7,567 nucleotides of DNA from contig CALMBN010000021.1 in NCBI GenBank assembly GCA_937860195.1, forward strand, positions 1 through 7,567. The letters run 5' to 3'. Numbering within the stretch: position 1 is the stretch's first letter; every line of letters begins with the position of its first letter. Origin of the DNA: an uncultured Novosphingobium sp. GTDB lineage: Bacteria; Pseudomonadota; Alphaproteobacteria; Sphingomonadales; Sphingomonadaceae. Below the pieces are notes generated by a model, which saw only the letters and a list, made by a program, of their open reading frames with translations, had not been told where the DNA came from and made no database searches. The position numbers were made by a program, and so were the translations under genes. Positions 6,377 to 7,567 of the stretch are shown here, in pieces.

Positions 6377-7332
6377 GCCCAGCCCTCCACGCCGCGGGTT
6401 CGCCGGGTCAGCACGTCGAGGCAGGCCATCCTGATTGCCACCCCCATCTCGACTTGCGTTGTAATCGCCGAGCGGCCAGCCAGATCGGCAACATTGCTGT
6501 CGATTTCTATCCCGCGGTTCATCGGGCCGGGGTGCATCACCAGCGCGTCGCCCTTGGCCCGCGCCAGCCGTTCCAGCGTCAGCCCGTAGAGGTGGCGGTA
6601 TTCGCGCGGGGAGGGGATGAACTGGCCGCTCATCCGCTCCTGCTGAAGCCGCAGCATCATCACCACGTCGGCGCCATCAAGTGTGGCATCAAAATCGTAA
6701 AACGGGGCAACCTTCATCGCCTCAATCCCGGCCGGCATCAGCGCGGGCGGCGCGCAGACCCGGACCTCGGCCCCGAGCGTGGTCAGGCAATGAATGTTGG
6801 AACGCGCGACCCGGCTGTGGAGGATATCGCCGCAGATCACGATCCTGAGGCCCGCAAAATTCTCGCCCTTGGCCTTGCGGATCGTCAGCGCGTCGAGCAG
6901 GCCCTGGGTCGGGTGCTCGTGCTGGCCGTCCCCGGCGTTGAGCACCGGGCAATCGACCTTGTCCGCGATCAGCTGCACCGCGCCCGAGCTGCCGTGGCGG
7001 ATCACCATCGCATCGGCGTGCATCGCGTTGAGCGTCATCGCCGTATCGATCAGCGTCTCGCCCTTCTTCACGCTCGATTGCGCGGCGTGCATGTTGACCA
7101 CATCCGCGCCGAGGCGCTTGCCCGCAATCTCGAAGCTGAGCAGTGTCCGCGTCGAATTCTCGAAGAATGCATTGATCTGGGTCAGCCCGCGCAACCGGTC
7201 ATCATGCTTGGCTGCCTGCCGGTTGTGCGTGACCCAATGTTCGGCCTCGTCGAGCAGATAGGAGATTTCATGCGGCTGCAAGCCAGCGATCCCGAGCAAA
7301 TGCCGGTGCGGAAAGGGGGGTGCCGATGTCAT
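6373..7332 (-). CDS. pyrB: Aspartate carbamoyltransferase catalytic subunit
   Basis: 319 residues, normal length for the catalytic chain. The enzyme joins carbamoyl phosphate and aspartate to give carbamoyl aspartate, the second step of de novo pyrimidine synthesis, in the cytoplasm. Visible motifs are FFENSTRT (56-63), the carbamoyl-phosphate site; SSVKKGE (86-92), with the active-site Ser and Lys from the neighbouring chain; RHG (112-114); [12 protein letters not shown] (140-151); [11 protein letters not shown] (168-178); and [11 protein letters not shown] (267-277). All key residues appear intact. The start at 7332 has a distant AAGG (minus strand, 7346-7343). The N terminus [11 protein letters not shown] fits the family. 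The stop overlaps the start of the pyrC-like gene, so the two are co-translated. No regulatory-chain gene (pyrI) is present, which fits the class with a dihydroorotase-like partner. Confidence 0.97.
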   Translation of the reverse strand: MTSAPPFPHRHLLGIAGLQPHEISYLLDEAEHWVTHNRQAAKHDDRLRGLTQINAFFENSTRTLLSFEIAGKRLGADVVNMHAAQSSVKKGETLIDTAMTLNAMHADAMVIRHGSSGAVQLIADKVDCPVLNAGDGQHEHPTQGLLDALTIRKAKGENFAGLRIVICGDILHSRVARSNIHCLTTLGAEVRVCAPPALMPAGIEAMKVAPFYDFDATLDGADVVMMLRLQQERMSGQFIPSPREYRHLYGLTLERLARAKGDALVMHPGPMNRGIEIDSNVADLAGRSAITTQVEMGVAIRMACLDVLTRRTRGVEGWA

Positions 7333-7339
7333 TAAAGCG

Positions 7340-7357
7340 CCGCCTTAGCGAGGGCGG
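7340..7357 (-). promoter_or_regulatory. Hairpin over the pyrB ribosome binding site
   Basis: In the pyrB leader CCGCC pairs with GGCGG around an 8-base loop (CTCGCTAA), ending eight bases before the ATG. The only Shine-Dalgarno-like stretch, AAGGCGG, lies in the loop edge and stem, so the hairpin would partly hide it. The stem is only five G-C pairs and could be chance in GC-rich DNA. Confidence 0.3.
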
Positions 7358-7382
7358 GCAATAAGGGCAAGGGCGCCCGATC

Positions 7383-7426
7383 TCCTATTTATTTCCTATT
7401 TTGTTCTTTTGGCTTGTGAAATAGGA
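7383..7426. repeat. Three copies of TCCTATTT, two direct and one inverted
   Basis: TCCTATTT occurs at 7383-7390 and again at 7394-7401, start to start 11 bases, about one helical turn. Its reverse complement AAATAGGA is at 7419-7426. Copies two and three form an inverted repeat with a 17-base spacer. The set sits in the AT-rich core upstream of pyrB and looks like a binding array for a regulator. Confidence 0.5.
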
Positions 7427-7427
7427 T

Positions 7428-7463
7428 TTCGCTTGCGAATCAAGCGCTTGTCACTCGATTCGC
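7428..7463. repeat. Nested dyads in the pyrB upstream region
   Basis: TTCGC-TT-GCGAA occupies 7428-7439. GCGAATC (7435-7441) is inverted as GATTCGC (7457-7463). The perfect palindrome CAAGCGCTTG is at 7441-7450, and GCTTG-N5-CAAGC at 7431-7445. These overlap, so only one could form at a time as RNA; as DNA they suggest one or more dimeric protein sites. Confidence 0.4.
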
Positions 7464-7567
7464 GTTTCTAGGTCGCGGGCTGGGAGGCGGGACGGCTGTG
7501 CAGGCCCCTATATCCTGCATGGCAAGGTCGGTGCGGGAGGGGCCGGGCGTCTGTGCTTGATCAAGCG

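Larger units (their letters stand above)
7333..7567. promoter_or_regulatory. pyrB upstream region, no gene seen
   Basis: 235 bases without a credible coding region in any frame. It should hold the pyrB promoter on the minus strand and perhaps one for a rightward gene beyond the edge. The stretch 7381-7430 is distinctly AT-richer than its surroundings and is the likeliest promoter core, for example TTCACA (minus strand, 7420-7415) upstream of TAGGAA (7398-7393); this pairing is tentative. CCCCTATAT at 7505-7513 resembles a heat-shock-type -10 for rightward transcription, but no good -35 was found. The repeats are listed separately. Confidence 0.5.

Noticed and set aside
6454..7335. A 293-codon plus-strand open frame
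   Set aside because: Antisense to pyrB, which has all its catalytic motifs; the plus product is rich in His and Arg and has no recognisable domain.
7519..7560. Short plus-strand frame starting ATG at the right end
   Set aside because: It stops after 13 codons and has no convincing ribosome binding site.
7555..7566. Palindrome GCTTGATCAAGC at the right edge
   Set aside because: Perfect 12-base dyad, but with no flanking context to judge it; kept only as a note.

Overview
This is a GC-rich window, apart from an AT-richer patch near the right end. Its protein content points to an alphaproteobacterium, most likely a sphingomonad (Sphingomonadales, Erythrobacteraceae-like). That placement is an inference from protein character and gene arrangement, not from a database search. 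No rRNA, tRNA, CRISPR array, insertion sequence or phage gene is visible. The region looks like ordinary chromosome.

Layout, left to right. (1) Minus strand, 1-1223: a polytopic membrane protein of the DUF418/YeiB family. Its 3' end lies beyond the left edge. (2) Minus strand, 1202-2200: an exported Sel1-repeat protein ending in a SPOR peptidoglycan-binding domain. Its end overlaps the start of the DUF418 gene, so the two are probably co-transcribed. (3) 2201-2445: a divergent promoter region with a dyad and a CtrA-like box. (4) Plus strand, 2446-5071: a tight three-gene set made of an orphan ParA-type ATPase, a small protein with a C-terminal ribbon-helix-helix-like segment, and an exported TPR protein with a second SPOR domain. 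A rho-independent terminator follows at 5108-5139. (5) Minus strand, 7332-5144: pyrB (aspartate carbamoyltransferase) followed, with a 4-base ATGA overlap, by a dihydroorotase homologue that has lost most metal ligands. This resembles the pyrB-pyrC' arrangement of Pseudomonas. (6) 7333-7567: the pyrB upstream region, rich in short direct and inverted repeats.

How the genes may work together. The ParA/RHH pair resembles a partition cassette of the ParF/ParG kind, yet it sits on what appears to be chromosome and is flanked on both sides by exported SPOR proteins. SPOR domains bind septal peptidoglycan stripped of stem peptides. This suggests, as inference only, a positioning module linking nucleoid or pole-to-pole gradients to the division site. 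The pyrB/pyrC' pair carries out the second step of pyrimidine synthesis, with the pseudo-dihydroorotase probably acting as a structural subunit. A catalytically active dihydroorotase should be encoded elsewhere in this genome.
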